From JAHWKI01 sp035513575 (GTDB lineage Bacteria > Gemmatimonadota > Gemmatimonadetes > Longimicrobiales > RSA9), in NCBI GenBank assembly GCA_035513575.1, contig DATKBW010000045.1, positions 1 to 64,000 on the forward strand: a stretch of DNA of 64,000 nt. The letters are read 5' to 3'. Each line of letters opens with the position of its first letter. Position 1 is the stretch's first letter. Made by a program: the position numbers and the translations under genes. Positions 10,601 through 18,524 of the stretch are shown here, in pieces. Under the pieces are notes generated by a model that did not search any database, was not told the origin of the DNA, and worked only from the letters and a program-made list of their open reading frames with translations.

Positions 10601-11240
10601 ATTCTTCATCAGCGGCCACCCGCTGGAGAAGTTCCGTGACGAGCTGCGGATGTTCCACGAGGTGAACACCGCGAACCTGGCGGAGCACCGGGACCGGAAA
10701 GTGGAGCTGGCGTGCGTGGTGACGGCGGTGAGCCGCCAGATCTCCCGGCGCAACGGCTCGGAGTGGGGCCGGATCACCATCGAGGATTTCCACGGCACGG
10801 CGTCGGCGCTAGCGTTCGGCGAGGCGTGGGAGAAGCATCGTGACGTGCTGGTGCAGGACGCGCCGGTGCTGGTGCGGGGTCAGGTGAGCGGTCGGGACCG
10901 TGACGAGGACGACCCGCCGATCTTCCTCGATGAGGCGCTGCCGCTGGCCACGCTCCGGGATGCGGGGTCCATCGGCCTCGAGCTACGCCTGCCACGGGGC
11001 GAGACGGCGGAGCGGATCGAGGCGGCCACGGCCGTCTTCCAGCGCAGCCCCGGGCAGGCGCCGCTGTTCGTGGTGCTGGAGGGCGGGAACGGTGGCGGCA
11101 CCGGCGTGGCGAACGGCGAGGGGGGGCCGAGGCGCTTCCGGTCCCGCAGCGTGCGGGTGAGCGCGAACGCGGAGCTGATGGACCAATTGAGAGAGCTGTT
11201 CGGGTCGGAGCGGGTCCGGCTCGTGCGCGTACAGGGGTGA
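7683..11240 (+). CDS. dnaE: DNA polymerase III subunit alpha
   Basis: This is the replicative polymerase, 1185 aa, of the DnaE1 type. An N-terminal PHP domain begins HLHTHSEYSLLDG (5-17). The polymerase palm has GPGRGSAAGS (about 356-365) and the catalytic Asp triad in PDIDIDF (about 397-403). The tandem HhH and C-terminal OB-fold (about 970-1080, containing DRKVELACVVTAVSRQISRR) complete the family architecture. The GTG start follows the DUF4837 gene by 15 nt. The PHP metal-binding pattern looks mostly intact, so pyrophosphatase or exonuclease activity is possible but untested. The downstream accA gene begins at the stop codon. Confidence 0.97.
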   Translation: MSFVHLHTHSEYSLLDGANRLSDLIARAKELEMPAVALTDHGALYGAWQFRQLATKAGLKPILGMEAYVAPGDRRTRSAGRGERPYHHLVLLARDLEGYRNLVRLSSIGFLEGFYHRPRIDREVLKTHSAGLIVSSACMAGEVAQHLMEGRADAAREAATWYAETFPDRYYLEVQAHDTEGQQALNAKVLDLAAELGLPVVATNDAHFLRPEDHDPHDVLLCIGLGKDREDRNRMKYDAGLYFKSAEEIAARFPDRPDVLENTLVIADQVSFDLPKQYYVPKFPLPEGFGDEAGLLRHLATEGTKKKFGDPLPAELQDRLDYELGVIRNPEADYSGYFLITADFINWAKDRGIPVGPGRGSAAGSLVAYALGITDVDPLRFDLLFERFLNPDRLSMPDIDIDFCYERRGEVIEYVRQKYGRDSVGQIITFGTMKSRAVIRDVGRVLGFEPAETDRLAKLIPNTPGNALTVAEAAARIPELSQMIRSDDRVRRLIEYAQVLEGLARHASVHAAGVVIAPGPLQEYVPVCTQSTRGSGANGDEDTLVTQWDMNALEQAGMLKMDFLGLKTLTVIDDAVKAVRARHGALNHPVTGEAVARIEDVPLDDPAVYEMLSRGGTGGVFQFESSLATDKLRTMRCDRFEDLIATNALIRPGPLDSGMTDVFIRRKLGKEPVRYPHPKLEEVLEPTYGVITYQEQVMRIAQVLAGFTLAEADVMRKAVGKKDADLIARQLTKFTSRATDRGVDPRTAKEITEQIETFGRYGFNRSHSVAYALLSYRTAWLKRHYPAEFMAALLSSVVDKTDDVVKYIAECREISRHLPDLEDGIRVLPPDVNESGWKFTPVSETAIRFGLGACRGVGEGAVRTILEARTAGPFTSLFDLVDRVDLRAAGKRTLEALIAAGACDSFGHRAQLMAGLEKAVGEAQLRQADRVSGQGSLFDGGAEEAPAREAPTLPDVPKWPEADRLAREKEVLGFFISGHPLEKFRDELRMFHEVNTANLAEHRDRKVELACVVTAVSRQISRRNGSEWGRITIEDFHGTASALAFGEAWEKHRDVLVQDAPVLVRGQVSGRDRDEDDPPIFLDEALPLATLRDAGSIGLELRLPRGETAERIEAATAVFQRSPGQAPLFVVLEGGNGGGTGVANGEGGPRRFRSRSVRVSANAELMDQLRELFGSERVRLVRVQG

Positions 11241-11242
11241 CG

Positions 11243-12211
11243 ATGGCGTCTTCGCCGCTGGATTTCGACAGGGACATCCGGGAGCTCGAGGAGCAGATCG
11301 ATCGCCTCCAGGGGCTGGCACGGGAGCGCGGGCTGGACGCGGGTCAGGAGCTGGGCACGCTCGAATCGAAGCTGGAGGCGCTGAAGAAGAACGCCTACCA
11401 CGCCCTCTCGCCCATGGAACGCGTCCAGCTGGCGCGCCACCCGCAGCGGCCGTTCACGAGCGACTACCTGGAGCGGACGTTCACGGACTTCCTCGAAGTC
11501 CACGGCGACCGGCTCTACCGCGACGACGAGGCGATCATCGGCGGCTGGGCCCGGCTGGACGGCCGCACGGTCATGGTGATCGGCCATCAGCGCGGGCGGG
11601 ACATGAAGGAGAACCTGCACCGCAACTTCGGCATGCCCCACCCCGAGGGCTACCGCAAGGCGCTCCGTCTCATGCACCAGGCCAACAAGTTCGGCCGCCC
11701 CGTCATCACGCTCATCGACACCCCCGGCGCGTATCCCGGTCTGGGCGCCGAGGAGCGCGGGCAGGCGGAGGCGATCGCGCGGAACCTCCGCGAGATGGCC
11801 GTGCTCCGGGTCCCGACCATCGCCGTGATCATCGGCGAGGGCGGGAGCGGCGGAGCGCTGGCCCTCGGCGTGACGGACCGCCTCCTGATGCTGGAAAACG
11901 CGGTCTACAGCGTCATCACCCCCGAGGGGTGCGCCGCCATCCTCTGGAAGACGGCGGAAGCGAAGGACAAGGCGGCCGAGGCCCTGAAGCTGACCGCCCC
12001 CGACCTGAAGGAGCTGGGCGTGGTCGACGACATCATCCCCGAGCCCACGGGCGGCGCCCACGCGGACTGGGACACGGTGGCCGAGTCGCTCCGCCTGGGG
12101 CTGGGCCGCCAGCTCGCAGAGCTGGAGTCCCTGGACCCGGACGAGCGGCGCCGCCAGCGGTGGCGGAAGTACGACGCGCTCGGGGAATGGACGGAGGCGG
12201 AGCCGGCCTGA
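11243..12211 (+). CDS. accA: acetyl-CoA carboxylase carboxyltransferase subunit alpha
   Basis: This is the alpha subunit of the carboxyltransferase that makes malonyl-CoA for fatty-acid synthesis; it works with AccD, which is not in the window. The 322 aa match the family length. Visible motifs are FTDFLEVHGDRLYRDD, the conserved GHQRGRD, LIDTPGAYPG and the oxyanion-type IGEGGSGGALALG. ATG 11243 is chosen because AGGGG lies 5 nt upstream; GTG 11237, overlapping the dnaE stop, would add two residues. A GC hairpin spans its stop codon. Clustering with dnaE is common in bacteria. Confidence 0.97.
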   Translation: MASSPLDFDRDIRELEEQIDRLQGLARERGLDAGQELGTLESKLEALKKNAYHALSPMERVQLARHPQRPFTSDYLERTFTDFLEVHGDRLYRDDEAIIGGWARLDGRTVMVIGHQRGRDMKENLHRNFGMPHPEGYRKALRLMHQANKFGRPVITLIDTPGAYPGLGAEERGQAEAIARNLREMAVLRVPTIAVIIGEGGSGGALALGVTDRLLMLENAVYSVITPEGCAAILWKTAEAKDKAAEALKLTAPDLKELGVVDDIIPEPTGGAHADWDTVAESLRLGLGRQLAELESLDPDERRRQRWRKYDALGEWTEAEPA

Positions 12212-12220
12212 CGGGCCGGC
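12202..12220 (+). terminator. hairpin spanning the accA stop codon
   Basis: GCCGGCC - TGACG - GGCCGGC forms a perfect 7-bp stem whose loop contains the TGA stop of accA, followed only by TTT. It may weaken readthrough into the next gene. A second perfect stem, GCCGGGC - GCA - GCCCGGC (12254-12270), lies just before the PSP1-like start. Between them is GAGCGAGCGAAGCGAGC, a partly palindromic motif related to one near 56.9 kb. Confidence 0.45.
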
Positions 12221-12277
12221 TTTCCGAGCGAGCGAAGCGAGCATCCCCCGTGAGCCGGGCGCAGCCCGGCGAACCCT

Positions 12278-13174
12278 ATGCACATCATAGAAGTCAGCTT
12301 CAAGGGGAACCGTCGTGACTATTTCGCGGCGGACGGCGCCCAGGCGCCGGTGGACTCGTACGTCGTGGTGGAGGCGGACCGGGGCGAGGACCTGGGCCGG
12401 GTGACGGCGGCGGGAGCCATCGCGGAGCGCAAATGCACGGGCTGCTCGACGGGGTGCGCGGCGCCCACGCCCGCCCGCCGCGTGCTCCGGTCCGCCCGGG
12501 ACGAGGAGGTCCAGCGCTCCCTGGCGCTGCGTGCGGATGAGCCGCGGGTCCGCCGTCTGACCCGGGAAAAGGTGGAGCGCCACCAGCTCAAGATGAAGGT
12601 GAGCGAGGCCGAGTGGCAGTTCGACCGGAACAAGCTGACCATCTACTTCACGGCCGAGCGCCGGGTGGATTTCCGCGAGCTGGTGAAGGACCTGGCGCGG
12701 ACGTTCCGGACCCGGATCGAGCTGAAGCAGATCGGCGTGCGGGACGAGGCGGCGCTGCTGGGCGGCGTCGGGCGGTGCGGCCGGGAGCTGTGCTGCTCCA
12801 CCTGGCTGCGGGAGCTGAAGCCCGTCAGCCTCCAGCTCGCGAAGGACCAGCGGCTCTCGCTGAACCCGGCCCAGATCTCCGGCTGCTGCGGCCGCCTCAT
12901 GTGCTGTCTCACCTACGAGCACGGCGCCTACGTGGAGGCCCGGAAGCGGTTCCCCCGCGAGGGGAAGTGGCTGACGACGGGGCGAGGCCGGGAGCGCGTC
13001 GTCGCCGTCGACATCTGGCGGGAGCGGGTGATGCTCAAGGACGAGCAGGGCGAGCGCCGCACGGTGGAGCTCGCCGAGCTCCGGTCGGAAGTGGCGGACG
13101 AGTCGCGGCTGGGAGGCCGTCGCGAGCGGCGCGATGGCGAGCCCGACGGCGGCGGCGGGAGCGGGGACGAGTGA
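12278..13174 (+). CDS. PSP1 domain protein (RicT/YaaT-like)
   Basis: This 298-aa protein carries the PSP1 C-terminal domain found in Bacillus YaaT/RicT. There, with RicA and RicF, it forms an Fe-S-containing complex that governs RNase Y-dependent mRNA processing. Cysteine clusters are prominent: CTGCSTGC near 50, GRCGRELCC near 165-173 and SGCCGRLMCC near 203-212. They fit Fe-S or metal binding. The core includes KMKVSEAEWQFDRNKLTIYF. The last 30 residues are Arg/Gly/Asp-rich and disordered. It overlaps metG as GTGA. Gemmatimonadota normally lack sporulation, so the role is more likely RNA processing; no RicA or RicF is nearby. Confidence 0.88.
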   Translation: MHIIEVSFKGNRRDYFAADGAQAPVDSYVVVEADRGEDLGRVTAAGAIAERKCTGCSTGCAAPTPARRVLRSARDEEVQRSLALRADEPRVRRLTREKVERHQLKMKVSEAEWQFDRNKLTIYFTAERRVDFRELVKDLARTFRTRIELKQIGVRDEAALLGGVGRCGRELCCSTWLRELKPVSLQLAKDQRLSLNPAQISGCCGRLMCCLTYEHGAYVEARKRFPREGKWLTTGRGRERVVAVDIWRERVMLKDEQGERRTVELAELRSEVADESRLGGRRERRDGEPDGGGGSGDE

Positions 13175-14742
13175 ACCCGCGGCGCACGCGCTACATCACC
13201 ACGGCCATCGACTACGCGAACGGCGCGCCGCACCTGGGGCACGCGCTGGAGAAGATCGGCGCGGACGCCATGGCCCGGTACCGCCGCAGGAAGGGGGCGC
13301 CGGTCCATTTCGTGGTGGGGATGGACGAGCACGGGCTGAAGGTCCTGCAGAGCGCCGAGGAGCGCGGGATCACGCCCCAGGCGTGGGTGGACGAGCTGGC
13401 GGACCGGTTCTCCGACGCCTGGTCCCGGCTGGCGCTGAGCAACGACGACTTCATCCGCACCACCGAGGCGCGACACCGCAGGGCCGCGCAGGAGATCATC
13501 CGCAGGATCCACGAGGCCGGGGACCTCTACACCGACACGTACGCCGGCTACTACTGTATCGGGTGCGAGGCGTACAAGACGGAAGCCGAGCTGGAGCCGC
13601 GCGATGGGACGGGGGAGCGCGCCGAGCCGGGGCCGGACCGCGCGGCCGAGCTGCGCTGCCCCCTGCACCGGAGCCGCGCGCTCGAATGGATGGAGGAGGA
13701 GAACTGGTTCTTCCGCCTCTCCCGCTACCAGGACCGGCTCCTGGACCTGCTCGAGGAGCGGCCCGAGTTCGTCCAGCCGGAGATCCGCCGCAACGAGGTG
13801 CGCAAGGTCATCGAGGGCGGGCTGGAGGACATCTCCGTCTCCCGCGGCCGTCTGGAATGGGGCGTCCCCTGGCCGGACGACCCGACGCACGTCGTGTACG
13901 TCTGGATCGAGGCGCTCACGAACTACCTCTCCGCCACCGGCTTCCCCGAGGACGGCTACCAGGAGTACTGGCCGGCCGACATCCACGTCATCGGCAAGGA
14001 CATCACCCGCTTCCACTGCGTCTACTGGCCCGCCCTCCTCATGAGCGCGGGCCTCGAGCTGCCCCGCTCCGTCTGGGCCCACGGCTTCATCAACTTCGGC
14101 GGCGGCAAGATGTCCAAGTCGGAAGGGGTCTCGGTGAGCCTGGACGAGGCCATCGAGCGACACGGCCCCGAAGCGCTCCGCTATTACCTCCTCCGCGACA
14201 TCCCCTGGAACGGGGACGGCGACTTCTCCTGGGAGCGCTTCGATGACGTGTACACGGCCGAGCTCGCAAACGACCTCGGCAACCTGGCCAACCGCAGCAT
14301 CTCCATGATCGAGCGGTACCGCGAGGGCGTGGTTCCGGACGGCCGCCGCACGGGCCTGGATGAGCGGATCCCCGACACCATGGTCCGCTACCGCGCCGCC
14401 ATGGACGGCAACCTCCTCCACCAGGGGATCGCGGCGGCCATGGAGCTGACGGCCGCGGCCAATGGCTTCGTCGAGGAGCAGGCCCCATGGAGCCAGGCCC
14501 GCGACCCCGCCACCGCCGTCGATCTCGATGCCACCCTCGCCGCCCTGGCCCGGGCCCTCACCGCCCTCTGCGTCATGCTCGAGCCGTTCCTGCCGGGGAA
14601 GATGCGGCAGCTCGCCACCGCCCTCGGGCTGGCTGACATCCCCCTTCTCGAGGACGTCGCCGACTTCGAACCGGCCGGACGGACGGTCCGTCGCGGGGCG
14701 GTTCTGTTCCCGCGCCCGGACCGTGAACAATCTGTCCGATAG
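13171..14742 (+). CDS. metG: methionyl-tRNA synthetase
   Basis: This class I synthetase charges tRNA-Met. The GTG start at 13171 overlaps the PSP1-like stop as GTGA and gives 523 aa, the short MetG form without the C-terminal tRNA-binding EMAP domain. The HIGH box is HLGH (21-24) and KMSKS is at 313-317 in GGGKMSKSEGVSV. A knuckle with YYCIGCEAY and CPLH shows a single Cys/His metal site. The catalytic-domain insertion and anticodon helical bundle follow. An inverted repeat begins exactly at its stop codon. Confidence 0.96.
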   Translation: MNPRRTRYITTAIDYANGAPHLGHALEKIGADAMARYRRRKGAPVHFVVGMDEHGLKVLQSAEERGITPQAWVDELADRFSDAWSRLALSNDDFIRTTEARHRRAAQEIIRRIHEAGDLYTDTYAGYYCIGCEAYKTEAELEPRDGTGERAEPGPDRAAELRCPLHRSRALEWMEEENWFFRLSRYQDRLLDLLEERPEFVQPEIRRNEVRKVIEGGLEDISVSRGRLEWGVPWPDDPTHVVYVWIEALTNYLSATGFPEDGYQEYWPADIHVIGKDITRFHCVYWPALLMSAGLELPRSVWAHGFINFGGGKMSKSEGVSVSLDEAIERHGPEALRYYLLRDIPWNGDGDFSWERFDDVYTAELANDLGNLANRSISMIERYREGVVPDGRRTGLDERIPDTMVRYRAAMDGNLLHQGIAAAMELTAAANGFVEEQAPWSQARDPATAVDLDATLAALARALTALCVMLEPFLPGKMRQLATALGLADIPLLEDVADFEPAGRTVRRGAVLFPRPDREQSVR

Positions 14743-14770
14743 GGGCGAAAAAATGCGCGATTTCTGCCCC
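14742..14770 (+). terminator. inverted repeat at the metG stop
   Basis: GGGGCGAAA (14742-14750) pairs with TTTC-T-GCCCC (14761-14770), a 9-bp stem with one bulge and a 10-nt loop. It starts at the last base of the TAG stop. There is no U-tract after it. It is a terminator or an operator; the sequence alone does not decide. Confidence 0.45.
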
Positions 14771-14887
14771 GGCAGCGGCTCCGAAAACGGCGGTCTTGAC
14801 AACAGAACTTGGTACGTGGCAACGATATAGGACGAGCGCGGCGTCACAGGGAACGTCCCTTGCTCAAGTAGGCGCGGGCGGCGCTCC

Positions 14888-14917
14888 TTGACGGCTGTCG
14901 AAGCGGAGTCCTATCGT
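14888..14917 (+). promoter_or_regulatory. promoter of the M23 peptidase gene
   Basis: TTGACG (14888-14893), an 18-nt spacer and TATCGT (14912-14917) lie about 53 nt before the ATG at 14971. The 14771-14887 stretch upstream holds another TTGACA (14796) and a TATAGG (14826), but these are 24 nt apart and were not accepted as a promoter. No riboswitch was recognised. Confidence 0.5.
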
Positions 14918-14970
14918 AGCCGATCGCTACCGGACCGGCTGGAGATTTTCCCCGAAACCCAGAATCCCTT

Positions 14971-15918
14971 ATGGCACGTCGCCATTGGACGCTCATGGTG
15001 GTCCCGGACGATCATACGGGCGTGAGGCAGTTCCGCCTCTCGAACCGGATGATCCGCAACGGGCTCTCCTCCGGCGTCCTCGTGTTCGCGGTCCTCCTCA
15101 GCCTCTCGGCGGGGTTCTTCGTGAAAGAGAGCCAGCGGATGGAGGCGGAGCGGCTGAGCCAGGCGAACGAACTCCTGGTGGCCGAGATCGAGGGGATCCG
15201 CACCAACCTGGCGACGCTGGAAAGCTCCCTCGCGGCGCTGTCGAAGAAGGATGAGAAGTACCGCCTGCTGGCGAATCTCGAGCCCCTGGACGAGGACGTG
15301 AAGCTGGCCGGTGTCGGTGGTCCGGGCTCCAGGACGGTGGAGGCGAATCGGCTGTGGCGGGTGGACAGGACGCTCGCGGAGGTCACGTTCGGCACGGCCG
15401 AGGACCTGGGCGCGCTGATCCGGCGGGCGCAGGTGCTGTCGTCGAGCTGGGACGAGGCCTCGGACGCCATGGGGACGCAGGTCGACATCTGGGAGCGGAC
15501 CCCCTCCATCACGCCCGTGGCGGGCCAGAGCTGGCTTTCGAGCCGCTTCTCGCGCAACCGGGTCCACCCGATCCTGAACGTCGCCCGGCCTCACAAGGGG
15601 ATCGACGTGGTGGCGCGCTCCGGGACTCCGGTGGTCGCCTCCGCCAAGGGGAAGGTGATCTTCGCCGGGAACACGGGCGGCGACTACGGCTTCCTGGTCG
15701 ACATCGACCACGGCCGCGGCGTCATCACCCGCTATGCGCACCTCGCCAAGGGGAGCATCGTCGTGAAGCCCGGCGATTTCGTCCTGCGGTGGCAGAAGCT
15801 GGCCGAGGTCGGCAGCACCGGCCTGGTGACCAGCCCCAGCCTGCATTACGAAGTCGTGGTGAACGGACGCGCGCAGAACCCCGAGGACTTCGTCGTGGAG
15901 GACGCGCCCGGGTTCTAG
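14971..15918 (+). CDS. M23 family metallopeptidase (LytM-type), membrane-anchored
   Basis: This 315-aa inner-membrane protein faces the periplasm. A cytoplasmic basic stretch is followed by one transmembrane helix (about 30-50), a coiled-coil-like region (52-100), a linker and a C-terminal M23 domain (about 180-300). Zinc-site motifs are present: the HxxxD of RPHKGIDVV, the central TRYAHLAK histidine and the final LHYEVVVNG. It may therefore be an active peptidoglycan endopeptidase, unlike EnvC-type regulators. The layout resembles the M23 proteins that accompany bactofilins in other bacteria, but no bactofilin gene is adjacent here. Confidence 0.9.
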   Translation: MARRHWTLMVVPDDHTGVRQFRLSNRMIRNGLSSGVLVFAVLLSLSAGFFVKESQRMEAERLSQANELLVAEIEGIRTNLATLESSLAALSKKDEKYRLLANLEPLDEDVKLAGVGGPGSRTVEANRLWRVDRTLAEVTFGTAEDLGALIRRAQVLSSSWDEASDAMGTQVDIWERTPSITPVAGQSWLSSRFSRNRVHPILNVARPHKGIDVVARSGTPVVASAKGKVIFAGNTGGDYGFLVDIDHGRGVITRYAHLAKGSIVVKPGDFVLRWQKLAEVGSTGLVTSPSLHYEVVVNGRAQNPEDFVVEDAPGF

Positions 15919-15946
15919 CGACCCTCGACGGCGACCCTTTCAAAAA

Positions 15947-15985
15947 CACCCCGGGAGGCGCAACCTTCCCGGGGTGATTCGTTTG
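15947..15985 (+). terminator. terminator hairpin after the M23 gene
   Basis: CACCCCGGGA (15947-15956) pairs perfectly with TCCCGGGGTG (15967-15976) across a 10-nt loop, followed by ATTCGTTTGC, which is modestly T-rich. It lies between the M23 gene and the first M16-like gene. Confidence 0.7.
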
Positions 15986-15999
15986 CGCTTCGACCCGTG

Positions 16000-17202
16000 A
16001 TGCACGCGCTCTTCGCCCTCGCGCTCATCGCCCAGGCACCCTTCCCCATGGACACGGTGCGGCCGCCCGGGGGACCGGAAGTCCTCTGGCACCGCCTCGC
16101 CGGGCCCGTCGTGGCGCTCCGGCTCTCGGTACCCCTCCACGACGCACTGCCCGGGGCGGCGGAGATCCTCCAGGAGCTCGCCCGGCCCGCGGCCACACGG
16201 GAAGCCGACCGCCTCGGCGCCGCCGTCGAGCTCCGCACCGCCGGCGATGAAGCCATCCTCCTCGTCACCGGTCCCACCTCCGCCTTCGACGCCCTGGTGG
16301 GAATCCTCCGGGGCGCCGTGGGCGAGCAGGACCTCTCCATCGGCGCGCTGCGCACCGCCCGGGCCCGCGCCGAGGACCGCCTCCTCGCTCGCCTCGAGCG
16401 CCCGGAGCCCCGCCTCCGCGCCATCCTCGACGCCCGCCTCGCCGGCACCCGGCCAGCCGGACCGGGCGTCGACCGGCTCGGGCCGGAGCACCTCCGCGCC
16501 GCCGCGGCCCGGCTCCACCACCCCGACCGGCTGCGCGTCATCTTCGTGGGTGACGTCCCGCCGCAGATCCTGCGCTCCGCTTTCGCCGGCTGGCGACGCC
16601 CCCCCGTTCCCGCCACCACGCCCCCGATCGCCACCGCGCCCCCACTCCCCTCCGCCGAGGCCCACCACGCCTGGGCAGCCCTCGCCTACCCCCTCGACGT
16701 CCACCCCGCGGTCCTCGCGGTGGCGGCGGAGCTCGTCGCCCGCCGCGTCCGGGCCGCCGGGCTCCTCCGGGGCACCGCCGAAGCCCGCATCGGGCCCGGC
16801 TCCCAGGCCCTGGTCATCCTCGGCGGCGCGCCTCCGGACGACCCGGCCGTCGCGGCCGTGGCCCGCATCACGGCCTTCCCCGCGGCCGGCACCCGCCAGG
16901 ACGGCGAGGCCTCCCCCATCGCCCACTTCCTCCGCCGCCTCCTCGCCGAGGCCGCCACCCTGGCGGGGCCGGCGGCGGTGGCCGATGCCGCGGCGGCCGT
17001 CCGCCGGACCCTGCTCCTGGAAGCCCGCACCGCCCCCGGTCGTGCCGAGGTCCTCGGCCGGTGGTCGGGTCCGCGGGGCGCCCGTCGCGCTTCCGTGCAC
17101 AATGTGCTCGATGGGCTCGACGGCGTGACGGCCGCGGAGGTTCGCGACGCGCTCCTCGGCGCCCTGGAATCCGCGCCGGTCCTGGCCGAGGTATGGCCCT
17201 GA
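16000..17202 (+). CDS. M16-fold peptidase-like protein, catalytic motif absent
   Basis: This is a 400-aa exported protein from ATG 16000 (the in-frame GTG at 15997 is one codon earlier). A short hydrophobic leader (MHALFALALIAQAPFP) is followed by two M16-like half-domains. At the place of the zinc motif HxxEH it reads PGAAEILQELA, so the inverzincin site is gone. Residues DPxRLRVIFVGDV-like HPDRLRVIFVGDV (about 175) are the usual strand between the halves. It overlaps the next M16-like gene by 10 nt. Together they could form a dead or scaffolding heterodimer in the periplasm. Assignment rests on fold pattern and is moderately sure. Confidence 0.7.
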   Translation: MHALFALALIAQAPFPMDTVRPPGGPEVLWHRLAGPVVALRLSVPLHDALPGAAEILQELARPAATREADRLGAAVELRTAGDEAILLVTGPTSAFDALVGILRGAVGEQDLSIGALRTARARAEDRLLARLERPEPRLRAILDARLAGTRPAGPGVDRLGPEHLRAAAARLHHPDRLRVIFVGDVPPQILRSAFAGWRRPPVPATTPPIATAPPLPSAEAHHAWAALAYPLDVHPAVLAVAAELVARRVRAAGLLRGTAEARIGPGSQALVILGGAPPDDPAVAAVARITAFPAAGTRQDGEASPIAHFLRRLLAEAATLAGPAAVADAAAAVRRTLLLEARTAPGRAEVLGRWSGPRGARRASVHNVLDGLDGVTAAEVRDALLGALESAPVLAEVWP

Positions 17203-18461
17203 CCCGTCCGGCGCGCCGGGTGGCGGCTCCGGTCGTGGCCGTCCTGGCGGTGGGGTGTGGGGGCCCGCACGCCGGCCCGCCGCCGCCGGGGCTGGGGCCT
17301 GGGCCGGCGCCATGGGCGGTGGTGGTCATTCCGGAAGCGGGCGCCAGCGCGGTGGGGCTGGCGGTGGTGGTGGCGGGGAGCGGGTGGGAGGATGAGCGCC
17401 GGAGCGGCGCGACGCTCCTGGCGGCTGAGGCGCTGCTGGAGGAATCGGCGGCGGGGCTGGAGACGCTCGGCGCGAGCGCGTCGGTGTCGTGCGGGCGGTG
17501 GGCGTTCGTGTTCACGGTGGTGGCGCCGCCGGAGACGTGGCGGGCGGCGGCCGAGATCCTGGCGTCCGGGCTGTCGGATCCGGCGCCGACGGTGTCCGGC
17601 CTGGAGCGGGCGCGGGCGAGGCTGGCGGCGTCGCTGGCGCTGGACCGTGCGAGTCCCGCCTGGCAGGCGCGGCTCGCGGCGGGGCGTGCGCTGTACGGTG
17701 ATGGGGCGGTGCAGGGTCGGGAGTCCGCGTGGTCCCGACCGGGCTGCGGGGTGCCGGAGACGCTGCCGCTCATCGATCTCGCGGCCGTGCGGGCGGCGGG
17801 GGAGCGGCTGGGTCAGGTGGCGAGCGTGGCGGCGGTGGGGAGCGTGGATGCGGCGGCTGGCGGGAGGCTGGCCTCGGCCTTCCGTCCGGGCGGTGTCACG
17901 GCGGCGTTCCCGCTGCCCGGGCGCGCGAGTCCGGGGCGGGTGTACGTGGAGCGGAACACGGTAACGGCGTGGGTGTCGGTGGCCTGGCCGTACGGCCCCG
18001 ATGCCGATGCGGAAGCCGTCCGCCTGGTGGGATCGCTGCTCGCGGACGCGGTGCGGCCTGGTCTGTCGCGGCCGGAGATCCTCCACGCCGGGGCGGAGGT
18101 GGAACGGCACGGCCGTGGGGGCGCGCTGGTGGTGACGGCGGTAGTGGCGCCGGAGCGGGCGGAGGTGGTGGCGACGACGCTGGAGGCGGAGGTGTGGAGG
18201 CTGGCGGCCGGGACCGGTCCCGAAGCCGGGATCGAGCGGGTGTCGCGGCGGCACCGCGGCGTGCGGCTGCGGGAGCTTTCCTCCCCGGAGGCGCGCGCTG
18301 CGCGGATCGCGCTGGAGCGGGCGGCGGGGGCCGCGGCCGGTCCGTGGCCGGCGCCCGGATCGTGGACGTGGGCGGCGGCCCGGGAAGCCGCGCGGGCGCT
18401 GGGCCCGCCGGCCCGGGCGGTGGTGGGGCCGAGGGCGGCGCGGGCGGCCGCGGTGCCTTGA
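17193..18461 (+). CDS. M16-fold lipoprotein, catalytic motif absent
   Basis: This is a 422-aa lipoprotein from ATG 17193, with a leader ending AVLAVGC. The body follows the M16 repeat pattern: LLAAEALLEESAAGLETLGASASV where active enzymes carry HxxEH, a later VASVAAVGSVD strand and a second half with VSVAWPYGPDADAEAVRLVGSLLADA. There is no HxxEH or downstream Glu ligand. It overlaps the preceding paralogue by 10 nt, so the two are translated together. Base composition is even more GC-rich than the neighbours. The role is unknown; a chaperone, inhibitor or binding partner is more likely than a protease. Confidence 0.68.
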   Translation: MALTRPARRVAAPVVAVLAVGCGGPHAGPPPPGLGPGPAPWAVVVIPEAGASAVGLAVVVAGSGWEDERRSGATLLAAEALLEESAAGLETLGASASVSCGRWAFVFTVVAPPETWRAAAEILASGLSDPAPTVSGLERARARLAASLALDRASPAWQARLAAGRALYGDGAVQGRESAWSRPGCGVPETLPLIDLAAVRAAGERLGQVASVAAVGSVDAAAGGRLASAFRPGGVTAAFPLPGRASPGRVYVERNTVTAWVSVAWPYGPDADAEAVRLVGSLLADAVRPGLSRPEILHAGAEVERHGRGGALVVTAVVAPERAEVVATTLEAEVWRLAAGTGPEAGIERVSRRHRGVRLRELSSPEARAARIALERAAGAAAGPWPAPGSWTWAAAREAARALGPPARAVVGPRAARAAAVP

Positions 18462-18486
18462 TCGACGGGGGGGCGCGTCGTACCTT
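18458..18486 (+). promoter_or_regulatory. promoter of the coiled-coil lipoprotein gene
   Basis: TTGATC (18458-18463), a 17-nt spacer and TACCTT (18481-18486) precede the ATG at 18525. The -35 box overlaps the TGA of the upstream M16-like gene. Confidence 0.6.
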
Positions 18487-18524
18487 GATGCCCTCCGTGA
18501 GATCACCCCATCGAGAGACGCGCG

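Noticed and set aside
14796..14831. TTGACA and TATAGG upstream of the M23 gene
   Set aside because: The spacer is 24 nt. The TTGACG-N18-TATCGT pair closer to the gene is better.
14771..14970. Possible riboswitch ahead of the M23 peptidase
   Set aside because: I found no conserved core of any riboswitch class that I know, and the downstream gene has no metabolic link.
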